From DASRZM01 sp035686365 (lineage in GTDB: Bacteria; Pseudomonadota; Gammaproteobacteria; Xanthomonadales; Xanthomonadaceae), in contig DASRZM010000101.1 of assembly GCA_035686365.1 (NCBI GenBank), positions 1 to 40,971 of the forward strand: DNA of 40,971 nucleotides, written 5' to 3'. Below, piece after piece: positions 1 through 8,800 of the stretch. A model generated the notes under the pieces. It ran no database searches, was not told the origin of the DNA, and saw only the letters and a program-made list of their open reading frames with translations. Position numbers and translations under genes: made by a program. Every line of letters starts with the position of its first letter. Position 1 is the stretch's first letter.

Positions 1-154
1 GCTCGCCGGTGTCGACGCGGTCCCACACGAAGGCGGCGCCGCCCCACTCCTGCACATCGAAGCCGAGCTTGTCGCGGTACCACTGCGCCAGCGCAGCCGG
101 ATCCCTCGACTTGAAGAAGACGCCACCGATGCCGTGTACGCTGGGTCGGGACAT
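1..154 (-). CDS. VOC/glyoxalase-fold family protein (partial, N-terminus only)
   Basis: Only the first 51 codons lie in the window; the rest runs off the left edge. Read on the minus strand from the ATG at 154-152, the product begins MSRPSVHGIGGVFFKSRDP and continues through a WYRDKLGF segment. This is the usual N-terminal beta-alpha unit of vicinal-oxygen-chelate proteins (glyoxalase I, bleomycin-resistance and dioxygenase relatives): a HGIGG-type first strand with a potential metal-ligand His, then 'P.ALA.WYRDKLGF'. The specific substrate cannot be told. It is separated from the upstream minus-strand helicase gene by about 280 nt containing composite palindrome A, so it probably has its own promoter. 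The family call is fairly safe, the function is not. Confidence 0.75.
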   Translation of the reverse strand, partial: MSRPSVHGIGGVFFKSRDPAALAQWYRDKLGFDVQEWGGAAFVWDRVDTGE

Positions 155-289
155 GGGCCGCTCCTTGCGGACGTTTCGTGGACTGCAAGTTTAGAGCAGC
201 CGGCTGCATGCCTTCAGGATGGGACCGCAACGGGATTGCCACGGCTCCCGGGGCGGGCCGCGAAGGGACGAAACCTCGGGCCGCCTCGA

Positions 290-418
290 GGCGAGTGCCG
301 CGGTCCGGGATCGCTTGCCGGGGGCATACGCGCCATGGATGGCGCGTCTGAGCCTCCATGGACGGATTCACGGCGTCCCCCGGCAAGCGATACCGGACCG
401 CGGCACGCCCAACGAAGC
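290..418 (-). repeat. Composite palindrome, copy A (SMAG/REP-like, degenerate GTTG head on minus strand)
   Basis: Arms at 295-324 and 377-406 are complementary at 29 of 30 positions. Between them lie a small hairpin (328-334 with 341-347, ACGCGCC/GGCGCGT) and the family core CCTCCATGGACGGATTCACG. The right end reads CGCCCAACGAAGC, i.e. a head GCTTCGTTGGGCG on the minus strand, where other copies have GTAGG. It fills the spacer between the yoaA-type helicase stop and the VOC gene. Nothing else is recognisable in 155-436. Confidence 0.85.
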
Positions 419-436
419 AACGCTGCTCCACAGGGT

Positions 437-2392
437 TCAGCTGCCACTGCGGGCCAGGAAGGCCTCGACGTCCGCGAGTTCGCGCGTGACCGGAAACGGC
501 GGCAGGCTCTCCAGGAAGACCCGACCATAGCTCTTGGAGAGCAGCCTCGGGTCGCACAGCACCAGCACGCCGCGATCGGACACGGTGCGGATCAGGCGGC
601 CGACGCCCTGCTTGAGCGCGATCACCGCGGCCGGAAGCTGGTGATCGCGGAACGGGTTGCCGCGGGCACGCCGGATCGCATCCAGCCGCGCCTCCAGGAC
701 CGGATCCCCCGGCGCCTCGAACGGCAGCTTGTCGATCGCGACCACCGAGAGCGCCTCCCCGGCCACGTCGACGCCTTCCCAGAAGCTGGCCGCACCCAGC
801 AGCACGCCGTTGCCCGAAGCGCGGAAAGCGTCCAGCAGCGCATGCCGCGGCGCTGTGCCCTGCACGAACAGCGGAAAGTCGATCAGCTCGGGCAACCGCT
901 CGGCCGCCGCGCGCAGGGCGCGATGCGAGGTGAACAGCACGAATGCCCGGCCCATCGAGGCGCGCAGCACCGGTACCACCGCCTGCAGGACCGCCTCGGT
1001 ATGACCCGGATGCGACGGTTCGGGCAGGCCGCCCGGAAGATAGGCCAGCGCCTGGCGCGGGTAGTCGAAGGGGCTGGCCTGGATCAGCGTGACCGGCTCG
1101 TCGATGCCCACGCGGGCGGCGAAGTGGCCGACGCTGCCGGCCACTGCCAGCGTGGCCGAGGTGAACACCCAGGCCGCGCCGGTTGCCTCGCGGAATTCGC
1201 GCAGCGGGCCGGACACGTCCAGCGGCGTTGCATTGAGCGTGAAGCCGCGCGCGCTCAGCTCGTACCAGCGGACGCAACCGTCGGCCTCGGCCTGGACCAG
1301 CGCAGTCAGGCGGTCGGCATGCAGCCTCGTGCGTTCGCCGCAGGCTTCGAAACCGACCGCGGCATCGCCGAGCGGCGCCAGCGCCCGGCACAGTTCGGCC
1401 AACGCCGCGGCCAGAGCGTCGATGGCGGTGCCCACCTCCGGCTCGGCCAGTGCGTGCGCCAGCGTGCCGCGGCCACCGAGGGGGTCCAGCGCCAGCCGCA
1501 GTTCGCGCACGCGCTGCACCAGCGTCCGGCCGGGTGCCTGCAAGGCCTCGAGCGCACCGGGGACGCCAGCGCACTCGGCCAGCACGTCGCGGGCCAGGTC
1601 CAGCAACTGGCGCGAGCTCACACTGTGGCCGAAGAACTGGCCGGCCAGCTCCGGCAGCTGGTGGGCCTCGTCGACCACGAAGGCGTCGGCGCCGGGCAGG
1701 ATCTCGCCGAAACCCTCGCGGCGGATCGCCACATCGGCGAACAGCAGGTGATGATTGACCACCACCAGGTCGGCGGCCTGCGCGGCGGCGCGCGCCTTGA
1801 CCACGAAGCAGTCGGACCAGAACGGACATTCGCTGCCCAGGCAGTTCTCGGCCGTGGAGGTGACCCGCGGCCGCAGCGCGGAATCCTCCGGCAGTGCCGT
1901 GCATTCGGCCAGGTCGCCGGACCGGCTGCCCTGGGCGAAGGCGCGCACGGCCATCAGCTGCGCGGCTTCCTCGCGCGAGCCGAAGCGGCCCTCCTCGCGG
2001 CTGCGCTCGAGCCGGTACCAGCACACGTAGTTGCTGCGCCCTTTCAGCAAGGCCGCGCGCAGCGCCACACCGAGCGTCCGGCGTACCTGCGGCAGGTCCC
2101 GGTGGAACAGCTGGTCCTGCAATGCGCGCGTCCCGGTCGAGACGATCGCGCGCGCGCCCGAGAGCAGCAGCGGCACCAGGTAGGCCCAGGTCTTGCCGGT
2201 GCCGGTGCCGGCCTCCGCCACCAGCGTGGCGCGCGCGCCGATGGTATCGGCCACCGCGCCGGCCAGGTGCTGTTGCGCCAGGCGCACGGAGAATCCGGCC
2301 TGGCCGGCGAAAGCGCCGACCGCCGACAGGGCCGCCACCGCGCGCTCGTGCAGGGTAGCGTCCTCCGGTTCCAGTGCGCTCGCCCCGGGCAT
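437..2392 (-). CDS. yoaA: YoaA/DinG-family ATP-dependent DNA helicase (Fe-S, XPD-like)
   Basis: A 651-residue superfamily 2 helicase. Walker A is AGTGTGKT at residues 61-68. The four cysteines expected to hold a 4Fe-4S cluster are C124, C184, C189 and C195 (NYVCWYR and ENCLGSECPFWSDC). The DEAH box is at 241-244, preceded by VVNHHLLFAD. The C-terminal half has GVLLGAASFWEGVDVAGEAL and a QGVGRLIR motif VI. Length and motifs match E. coli YoaA (636 aa) better than DinG (716 aa); YoaA works with the HolC clamp-loader subunit in repair of stalled replication, which is family knowledge rather than something seen here. The ATG at 2392-2390 was chosen because it starts 5 nt after the upstream lipoprotein stop; reading further upstream only runs antiphase through that gene. 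It is the last gene of the mrcB operon. Confidence 0.9.
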   Translation of the reverse strand: MPGASALEPEDATLHERAVAALSAVGAFAGQAGFSVRLAQQHLAGAVADTIGARATLVAEAGTGTGKTWAYLVPLLLSGARAIVSTGTRALQDQLFHRDLPQVRRTLGVALRAALLKGRSNYVCWYRLERSREEGRFGSREEAAQLMAVRAFAQGSRSGDLAECTALPEDSALRPRVTSTAENCLGSECPFWSDCFVVKARAAAQAADLVVVNHHLLFADVAIRREGFGEILPGADAFVVDEAHQLPELAGQFFGHSVSSRQLLDLARDVLAECAGVPGALEALQAPGRTLVQRVRELRLALDPLGGRGTLAHALAEPEVGTAIDALAAALAELCRALAPLGDAAVGFEACGERTRLHADRLTALVQAEADGCVRWYELSARGFTLNATPLDVSGPLREFREATGAAWVFTSATLAVAGSVGHFAARVGIDEPVTLIQASPFDYPRQALAYLPGGLPEPSHPGHTEAVLQAVVPVLRASMGRAFVLFTSHRALRAAAERLPELIDFPLFVQGTAPRHALLDAFRASGNGVLLGAASFWEGVDVAGEALSVVAIDKLPFEAPGDPVLEARLDAIRRARGNPFRDHQLPAAVIALKQGVGRLIRTVSDRGVLVLCDPRLLSKSYGRVFLESLPPFPVTRELADVEAFLARSGS

Positions 2393-2397
2393 GCGCG

Positions 2398-2916
2398 CTA
2401 CATGCGCACCGGCGGCTGGTGCACGCAGGTCGCGGACTGCTCGCGCGCGCGTTCGGCGGCTTGTGGATTGCCGCGCAGCTCGCGCGCGATGCGGATCGCC
2501 GCCCAGTGGCGCCGGCACAGGGAACCCACGCGCGGACCCAGCTCCCAGGCGCGATAGGCCCGTTGCTCGGCCTCGTCCAGATCGCCGCGTGCCAGCAGGA
2601 CCTCGGCCGAGAGCTGCACCAGTTCCGGGTCCTCGGGTGCGATCGCCAGCGCCTGCTCGAGCGCCGCGGCCGCGGCCTGAAGGTCGCCGGCGCGCTCGGC
2701 ACGCAGTGCCTGCTCGCGCAGATCGACGACCTCGGCGGCGCGCAGCGGCTGCACGTCCAGCGCATCGGGCCCCTCGCCGGCAGCGCGCACCTCGGCCAGG
2801 ACATCGCGCGGTGCGGCCTGCCCGTCCGGGCCGCCGCTGCGCGGCTCCGGTTCCGGCTGCGCGCAGGCGGCCAGCCACGCGGCGGCGAGCACCATGGGTA
2901 CCAGCGCAGATCTCAT
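2398..2916 (-). CDS. TPR lipoprotein, LpoP-like candidate activator of PBP1b
   Basis: 172 residues. The N-terminus MRSALVPMVLAAAWLAAC is a lipoprotein signal with lipobox LAAC (C18 lipidated), followed by an acidic, Pro-rich linker. From about residue 62 come helical TPR-like repeats (REQALRAERAGDLQAAAAAL; LSAEVLLARGDLDEAEQRAY). Its ATG overlaps the mrcB stop in an ATGA, so translation is probably coupled. In Pseudomonas aeruginosa the outer-membrane TPR lipoprotein LpoP, encoded beside ponB/mrcB, is required for PBP1b activity; lipobox, TPR content, size and gene position all agree with that. The functional assignment is inference from context, as TPR lipoproteins are common and sequence identity to LpoP could not be tested. 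The C-terminal residues after the second repeat contain two cysteines (SLCRRHW, SATCVHQ) that could form a disulfide. Confidence 0.8.
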   Translation of the reverse strand: MRSALVPMVLAAAWLAACAQPEPEPRSGGPDGQAAPRDVLAEVRAAGEGPDALDVQPLRAAEVVDLREQALRAERAGDLQAAAAALEQALAIAPEDPELVQLSAEVLLARGDLDEAEQRAYRAWELGPRVGSLCRRHWAAIRIARELRGNPQAAERAREQSATCVHQPPVRM

Positions 2917-5270
2917 CGTCTTGCCCTCCTGTCCTGTGTCCTGGGATCGCGGTCGCGACCCGGTCCACGGTCGCGGTCGCGGTCGCGGTCGAACCACTCC
3001 CGCCAGCCGACCCAACCGCAACGGCTGAATTCCCGTGGCGTGTAGCCGGCCACGAACGGGTAGCGACGAGCGCCCTCGCAGTCCTCGTCGGTCTGTGCGT
3101 ATTCGCGCGCGTCGATCCACGCCCACTCGATGCCCTCCCCGCCCACGCGCAGCGGCTCGGTGGGCAGCTTGCGGAACAGCTGCGACCACACCCGCATCGC
3201 TCCGGTGGAGCCCATCAGCCCGGTCGGCGAGTTGTCGTCGTGCCCGACCCATACCACGGCCAGCTGGCTGCCGGTGTAACCGGCGAACCACGAGTCGCGG
3301 CTGTCGTTGCTGGTACCGGTCTTGCCGGCCGGATCGAGCCAGGCCAGCCCCTCGCCGGCCAGGCGTTGCGCGGTGCCGCTGCGGGCGGTCTCCTGCAGCG
3401 CCAGGGTGACCAGCCGTGCGGCGATCTGGTCGCCTCGCTGCGCGGCCTCGCGCGCGTCGTCGTAACGATTCAGGGCCCGGCCCTCGGCATCGAGCACCGC
3501 GCGCACCGCCCGCAGCGGGTCCACCCGCCCCTGCGCGGCCAGGAACTGGAACAGCTGCGCGGTCTGGTACGGCGACAGGTCGATCGAACCCAGCAGCAAC
3601 GAGGGCCGCGGCGTCGGCTCGACCCCGGACAGCGCGTGCAGCAGCCGCACCAGCCGTTCCACCCCGATCTCCATGCCCAGCCGCACCGTGGCCTGGTTGT
3701 ACGAGCGCGACAATGCATCGATCACGCGCACCCAGCCGTGACTGCGGCGGTCGGAGTTGTCCGGCGACCAGGTCTTGCCGCGTGCAAGCTGTACGGTGAT
3801 GGGCGCATCGTGCAGCGGAGAGGCCAGCGAGTAGCGACCCGGCTGTGCCAGCGCCAGCAGGTACACGAACGGCTTCATCAGCGAGCCGATCGGGCGCTGC
3901 GCCTCGAGCGCGCGGTTGAAGCCGTGCTGCAGCGGATCGCGTCCGCCGACCATGGCTTCGACCTCGCCGCGCGCGACCTCGGTCACCACCACGCCGGCCT
4001 CGAGCTTGGGGCGGTCCTTGCCGAGCTCGACCATGGCCGCGGCCACGGCCTGCTCGGCCAGGTGCTGGGTCGCGGGCGCGAGCGTGGTCATCACGGTCAG
4101 GCCGGCGCCGCGCAGCGACTTCTCCGGATAGTGTTCGGCGAGCTGGCGGCGCACCAGGTCGAGGAAGGCCGGATAGCGGTTGCGCGGCAGCGACGGTCGC
4201 GTGCTGATGCCCAGCGGCGCCTGCATCGCGCTGCGGGACTGCGCCGGGTCGATCAGGCCGGTCTCGACCATCTGCTCCAGCACCAGGTTGCGACGCGCCA
4301 GCGCGCGTTCGGGGTAGCGGCGCGGATCGAAGTGGGACGGGCCCTGGATCATGCCCACCAGCAGGGCGATGTCCTGTGGCGCCAGCGAGGCCAGGTCCTG
4401 GCCGAACCAGAAGTTGGCGGCGGCGGCGAATCCGTGTACCGCCTGGCCGCCGTCCTGGCCCAGGTAGACGTGATTGAGGTAGGCCTCCAGGATGCGGCGC
4501 TTGTCGAAGCGCGCCTCGATGACCAGGGCGTAGGTCCATTCGTTGAACTTGCGGGTCAGGCGCTGGCCGCGGTCCAGGAACAGGTTGCGCACCAGTTGCT
4601 GGGTCAGCGTGCTGCCGCCCTGGCGCACCTCGCCCGAGGTCAGGTTGACCCACATCGCGCGCACGATCGCCCACGGATCCACGCCCATGTGGTCCTTGAA
4701 GCTGCGGTCCTCCACCGCCTGCAGGGTCGTGATCAGCAGCGTCGGAACTTCATCCAGCCGCACCAGTTCGCGTTCTTCCTGGCGGGTCCCGTACAAGGTG
4801 GCGATGCGCGCCGGATCCAGCCGCGCGCTGGCGATGGCCTTGCCGGTTGCCGCATCGATCAGCTCGCGCACGCGGCCCTTGGCGAGCTCCACCTCGATGC
4901 GGCGTGCGGGCACCGGTCCGTCGACGTCGCGGAAGCCGCGCGAGGCGATGACCCAGCGTACTCCACGGCGCGCGTACCGACCGGGCGCGGTCCCGGCACC
5001 GTCATCGCGGTAGCGCGCGGCCTCCAGCTCGATCTCCAGCGCCTCGGCGTTCATCGGCATGCCCGGCTCGATCGTGAGCGGGCGCGCGTACACGCGGGTG
5101 GGAACCTGCCACTGGAGCCGGCCGAATTCCTCCTGCACGCGATGGTCCACCGCGACCAGGTACGGAATCAGAAAGCCGGCAGCCAGACCGGCCATGAGCA
5201 GCAGGCCGACCAGCACGGGACGGCGCCAGCGCGGTGGCGGCGGAGATCTTTTCGGGCGGGGCTTGGCCAA
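2913..5270 (-). CDS. mrcB: Penicillin-binding protein 1B, bifunctional glycosyltransferase/transpeptidase
   Basis: 785 residues. A short basic cytoplasmic tail (1-18) precedes one membrane segment (about 19-40), then a UB2H-like region (about 55-150), the docking site for Lpo activators. The GT51 glycosyltransferase domain includes the catalytic Glu187 in QAVEDRSF and the GGSTLTQQLVRNLF motif (218-231). The transpeptidase domain has the SxxK motif at S463-K466 (GSLMKP), SYN at 523-525 and KTG at 650-652. It polymerises and crosslinks peptidoglycan from lipid II in the periplasm. The C-terminus is odd: after a WVGWREWFD segment it ends in a highly charged Asp-Arg tail (residues about 763-785) encoded by tandem GGTCGC hexamers. 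First gene of an operon with the TPR lipoprotein and the YoaA-type helicase. The ATG at 5270 is supported by the charged N-terminus directly before the membrane segment. Confidence 0.95.
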   Translation of the reverse strand: MAKPRPKRSPPPPRWRRPVLVGLLLMAGLAAGFLIPYLVAVDHRVQEEFGRLQWQVPTRVYARPLTIEPGMPMNAEALEIELEAARYRDDGAGTAPGRYARRGVRWVIASRGFRDVDGPVPARRIEVELAKGRVRELIDAATGKAIASARLDPARIATLYGTRQEERELVRLDEVPTLLITTLQAVEDRSFKDHMGVDPWAIVRAMWVNLTSGEVRQGGSTLTQQLVRNLFLDRGQRLTRKFNEWTYALVIEARFDKRRILEAYLNHVYLGQDGGQAVHGFAAAANFWFGQDLASLAPQDIALLVGMIQGPSHFDPRRYPERALARRNLVLEQMVETGLIDPAQSRSAMQAPLGISTRPSLPRNRYPAFLDLVRRQLAEHYPEKSLRGAGLTVMTTLAPATQHLAEQAVAAAMVELGKDRPKLEAGVVVTEVARGEVEAMVGGRDPLQHGFNRALEAQRPIGSLMKPFVYLLALAQPGRYSLASPLHDAPITVQLARGKTWSPDNSDRRSHGWVRVIDALSRSYNQATVRLGMEIGVERLVRLLHALSGVEPTPRPSLLLGSIDLSPYQTAQLFQFLAAQGRVDPLRAVRAVLDAEGRALNRYDDAREAAQRGDQIAARLVTLALQETARSGTAQRLAGEGLAWLDPAGKTGTSNDSRDSWFAGYTGSQLAVVWVGHDDNSPTGLMGSTGAMRVWSQLFRKLPTEPLRVGGEGIEWAWIDAREYAQTDEDCEGARRYPFVAGYTPREFSRCGWVGWREWFDRDRDRDRGPGRDRDPRTQDRRARR
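2969..2991. repeat. Tandem GGTCGC hexamer inside the 3' end of mrcB
   Basis: Almost four perfect copies of GGTCGC on the plus strand; on the coding strand they give alternating Asp-Arg codons in the extreme C-terminus of PBP1b. The repeat count is a multiple of the codon phase, so slippage would lengthen or shorten the tail without a frameshift. Confidence 0.8.
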
Positions 5271-5447
5271 GAAACTCGGCAGGATCGTTGCGTCGCGGCA
5301 GTGTAGCGGATGGCCCGGGAACCACGCTGAGGCGTGCGTGAATCCCCCGCACCCTCGCCGTGGGTCGGGGTCGGAGAGTCCGGGCAGGCCGCTGCACGTC
5401 GGTCACCCGGCCGCGACCGGATTTGGGGGTCGCACCGATGATGCGAC

Positions 5448-5473
5448 GTGGGAGCGGCCCATGGCCGCGATCG
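5448..5473 (+). repeat. Simple REP unit, GTGG head
   Basis: GTGGGAGCGGCCCATGGCCG followed by CGATCG. The stem is GCGGCC/GGCCGC with loop CAT, preceded by the GTGGGAG head. An identical unit lies at 34133-34157. It sits in the mrcB/glycosyltransferase divergent spacer (5271-5811), which otherwise holds copy F, a second REP type, and presumably the two promoters; no small gene is supported there. Confidence 0.8.
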
Positions 5474-5505
5474 CCACTCCGCACCATCGCATTGATGTCA
5501 CATCC

Positions 5506-5632
5506 GCTTCGTAGGCCGGCCCGCGAGCCGGTGACGGCTTCCGGGGCCGCCGCGAGTACATCCGAAGTAGGCTGCGGACGCGCCATCCCTGGCGCGTACG
5601 CCCCCGGAAACCGTCCCCGACCCGCGGCCCTC
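5506..5632 (+). repeat. Composite palindrome, copy F (diverged, GTAG head on plus strand)
   Basis: It starts with head GCTTCGTAGG, like copies B to E. Left arm 5518-5546 pairs imperfectly with 5601-5629 (best part TTCCGGGG against CCCCGGAA). The inner hairpin ACGCGCC/GGCGCGT (5578-5597) is intact with loop ATCCCT, but the core has changed to CGCGAGTACATCCGAAGTAG. It is the most degenerate of the six copies and the only one lying between divergent genes. Confidence 0.65.
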
Positions 5633-5687
5633 CCGCTCTCGTTTCGTGTCGCCTTCCCCCTGTAGGAGCCGGCGTTGCCGGCGATCC
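5623..5687 (+). repeat. 65-bp repeat ending in a GTAGGAGC REP, copy 1
   Basis: It begins GCGGCCCTCCCG, continues TTTCGTGTCGCCTTCC and ends with GTAGGAGCCGGCGTTGCCGG plus CGATCC. The last part is a REP with stem GCCGGC/GCCGGC and loop GTT. Nearly the same 65 nt recur at 21080-21145, before recQ, so the unit is longer than the REP hairpin itself. Confidence 0.75.
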
Positions 5688-5811
5688 GACCCACGGCAAC
5701 ACCCCTACCTCTCCCGCATCGGCTGGCAAGCCCGCGCCCCCACGGCGATAATCGCCGGCCCGGCGGCTGCGGCCTGCCACTCTGCCCGCACTTGCGCGCA
5801 ACGGATACCCG

Positions 5812-8800
5812 ATGGTGAGCGGCGAGGCGTCCGCGCAACGCACCCAGATCCCGATGATCTGCGTCCACGGCGTGGCAACGCCCGACGCGGTCGTGCGCGA
5901 TGGCTGGCCCGGCGACGCGCGCCTGGCCGCCGTGGGGCCCGATCCGCTCGCGGCGCTGGCCGCGGGCGTGGCGGCCCATCCCGGCAGCGACCTGGTCCTG
6001 CTCGATGCCGCCACGATCCTGCCGCCGCACTGGTGGCCGCGGCTGGCCGCCGCCCTGGCGGCCGATGCCGGCGCGGCCTGCGTCTCGCCGCTGGTCGGCG
6101 GCGACCCGGCGCGCGATCCGTTCGAGAGCGGGGCCCCGGATGTCGACACCGCCGATGCACTGTGCTTCGCACTCTCGGATCGTGCAGCAGTGCCTGCCCT
6201 GAAGGTCTCCACTGCACTTTCGCTGTGGCGCGGCGCGGCGCTGTCGCGGATCGACTTTCATGCCTGGCGCGAGCCGGCAGACCCGCCGCCGGACTCTCGC
6301 GCGCTGCTGTACGACGGCCTGCGGGTGGTCGCATCGTCGCGGGCGCCCCGCGGTGGGTCACGCGAGGCCGTGGTTGCGGCCCTGGCCGCACGGATCGCCG
6401 AGTACCCGCCCCGGTCGCTCCCCAGGCCGGGGCTGGACGGTCGGCCGGTCGTTCTGAACCTGCTGCACGGCTGGGGCGGCGGTGCGCAGCGCTTCGTCCA
6501 GGACCTTGCCGCGGCCGACAGCGAGCGCTGCCATCTCGTGCTGGTGGCCGATGCCGATCCGGGCTCGGGCATCGCCGCGCGCGCGCTGAAGCTGCACTTG
6601 GACCTGTCGGCCCCGGCCGTGCGCACGTGGCCGCTGGCGGCGCCGATCGTTGCCAGCGCGCTGGACTCGCCCGAGTACGAGGCCATCGTGGCGGAGATCC
6701 TCTCCGACTTCGGCGTGGGTGGCGTACTGGTCTCCTCGCTGATCGGGCACGGCCTGCCGGCGTTGCGCACCGGACTGCCGACGGCGGTCGTGTGTCACGA
6801 CTACTACCCGCTGTGGCCGTTCCTCCACGAAGACTTCGGAGATCCGGCGCGCAGCTTCGACGCTGCCGAGCTGACCGCGGCACTGTCGCGGCTGGCGCCA
6901 CCGCTGGCCGACCGGCGAGCGCAGTTCTGGTCGATGTTGCGGGAGCGCTACCTGGCAGCGCTCGAGCAGTCGGATGCTGTGATGATCGCGCCGGGCGACT
7001 CGATCCGTACCAACCTCGAGCGCATCGCACCGGCGATGCGCGCTCGACGCTGGCATCGCATCGAACATGCGCTGCGGCCCTGGCCCGGACAGGTGCCTGC
7101 GATCGCCGGCGGGTCGGGAGGTGGGCGCCTGCGGATCGTCGTGCCGGGCCGGCTGCACGGTGGCAAGGGCGAGGATCTGGTCGAGGCCCTGCTCGAGTGC
7201 GCGCCGTCGGGGATCGAGTTCGTGCTGCTGGGCGCCGGCCGCGCGGGCATGCGCTTTTTCGGACGCCCGCGTGTGCACGTGCTCATGGACTACGAGCGCG
7301 ACGAACTCCCCGTGCTGCTGGGACGGCTGCAACCCGACGCCGCGCTGCTGCCCTCCACCGTGGCCGAGAGCTACAGCTACATGCTTTCGGAGCTGTGGTC
7401 GCTGAACGTCCCGGTGATCGCGACGCGACTGGGAAGCTTCACCGAGCGCATCCAGGACGGAAGGACCGGCCTGCTGGTCGCTCCCGAGGCCGACGCCGTC
7501 GCCGGGCTGCTCGCGTCCCTGCTGGAGGACCGCTCACCGCTGGCCCGGCTGCGCGCCGCGCGGCTGCCGCATCCGCCAGCCCCCGAGGATATGGCAGCCG
7601 CATATCGGCAGGCCCATGCGGTCACGGCGCGGACTTCGCGGCCGGTCCGGCAGGCCAGTCCGGACCTGGCCCGCGTCCAATCCCTGCGTGCCGGGCTCGC
7701 CAGGCTCCAACGCACCTTCGAGGAGCTGGAACTGGAAGTCGAATCGCTGCGCCTGGAGAACCTGCGCCGCGGCGAATGGGGATTCGCCCTGTCGCGGCAA
7801 CTGGAGGAACGCACGCGCTGGGCCCGATCGCTGGAAGCCGAGCGCAGCAGCCTCGAGCGACAGGTGGAGGAGCGTACGGCCTGGGCGCATTCGCTCGATC
7901 GCGAGATCGCCGCGCTGCAGACCGAGCGCGAGCAGATCCTGAACTCGCTGTCCTGGCGGCTGACACGACCCTTGCGCTACGCGCGCCGGCGCCTGCGCAC
8001 GCTGCTGGCCTCGCTGCGTTTCCGGATCGGGCGGCTGGGCGCCCTGCAGCGCCGCGCGCGCGGAAGCCTGAGACGGCGCGGAGTCCGCGGCAGCCTGCAG
8101 CGGCTGACGCGCGAGTTCGCCGCCGCGCCGGCGGCGACGTCGCTCCGGATCCCGGAGGTGTCCGCATTCGTGCCGTTCGCCCTGGCGACCTCGGATGCGC
8201 CACGGGCCAGCATCGTGATTCCGGCCTGGAACCACTTCGACGCCACCCACCTGTGCCTGCGCGCGATCGCCGGGCTCCAGGGGACTGCACCGTACGAGGT
8301 CATCCTCGTGGACGACGCCTCCACCGACGAAACCGCGGAGCACCTGTCGCAGATCGAAGGGTTGCGGCTCGTGCGCAACGAACGGAATCTGGGCTTCATC
8401 GGTGCCTGCAACCGCGGCGCGGCCGTCGCGCGCGGGGAGTTCCTGGTCTTCCTCAACAACGACACCGCGGTTCAGCCGGGGTGGCTGGACGCGCTGCTGG
8501 ACACATTCGAACGACAACCGGACGCGGGCCTGGTCGGCGCCCGGCTGGTGTACCCGGACGGCCGCCTGCAGGAGGCCGGCGGCATCGTCTTCAGCGACGG
8601 ATCGGGCTGGAACTACGGGCGCTTCGACGACCCGGCCGATCCGCGCTACAACTACCTGCGCGAAGCCGACTACTGCTCCGGCGCCGCGATCGCGATCCGC
8701 CGCGAGCTGTTCGAGCGGCTGGGCGGCTTCGACGCGCACTACGCCCCCGCCTATTACGAGGACACCGACCTGGCCATGCGCGTGCGCCAGGCCGGGCTGC

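Noticed and set aside
214..530. Small ORFs containing MDGFTA or SLHGRIHG-like peptides over the palindromes
   Set aside because: These peptides come from translating the repeat core and recur at each copy; they change frame and strand with repeat orientation, so they are repeat artefacts.
2193..5306. A 1037-codon plus-strand frame antisense to mrcB and the lipoprotein gene
   Set aside because: Antisense shadow; composition is Arg/Pro/Ala-rich with no recognisable domain, while the minus strand encodes PBP1b with all catalytic motifs.
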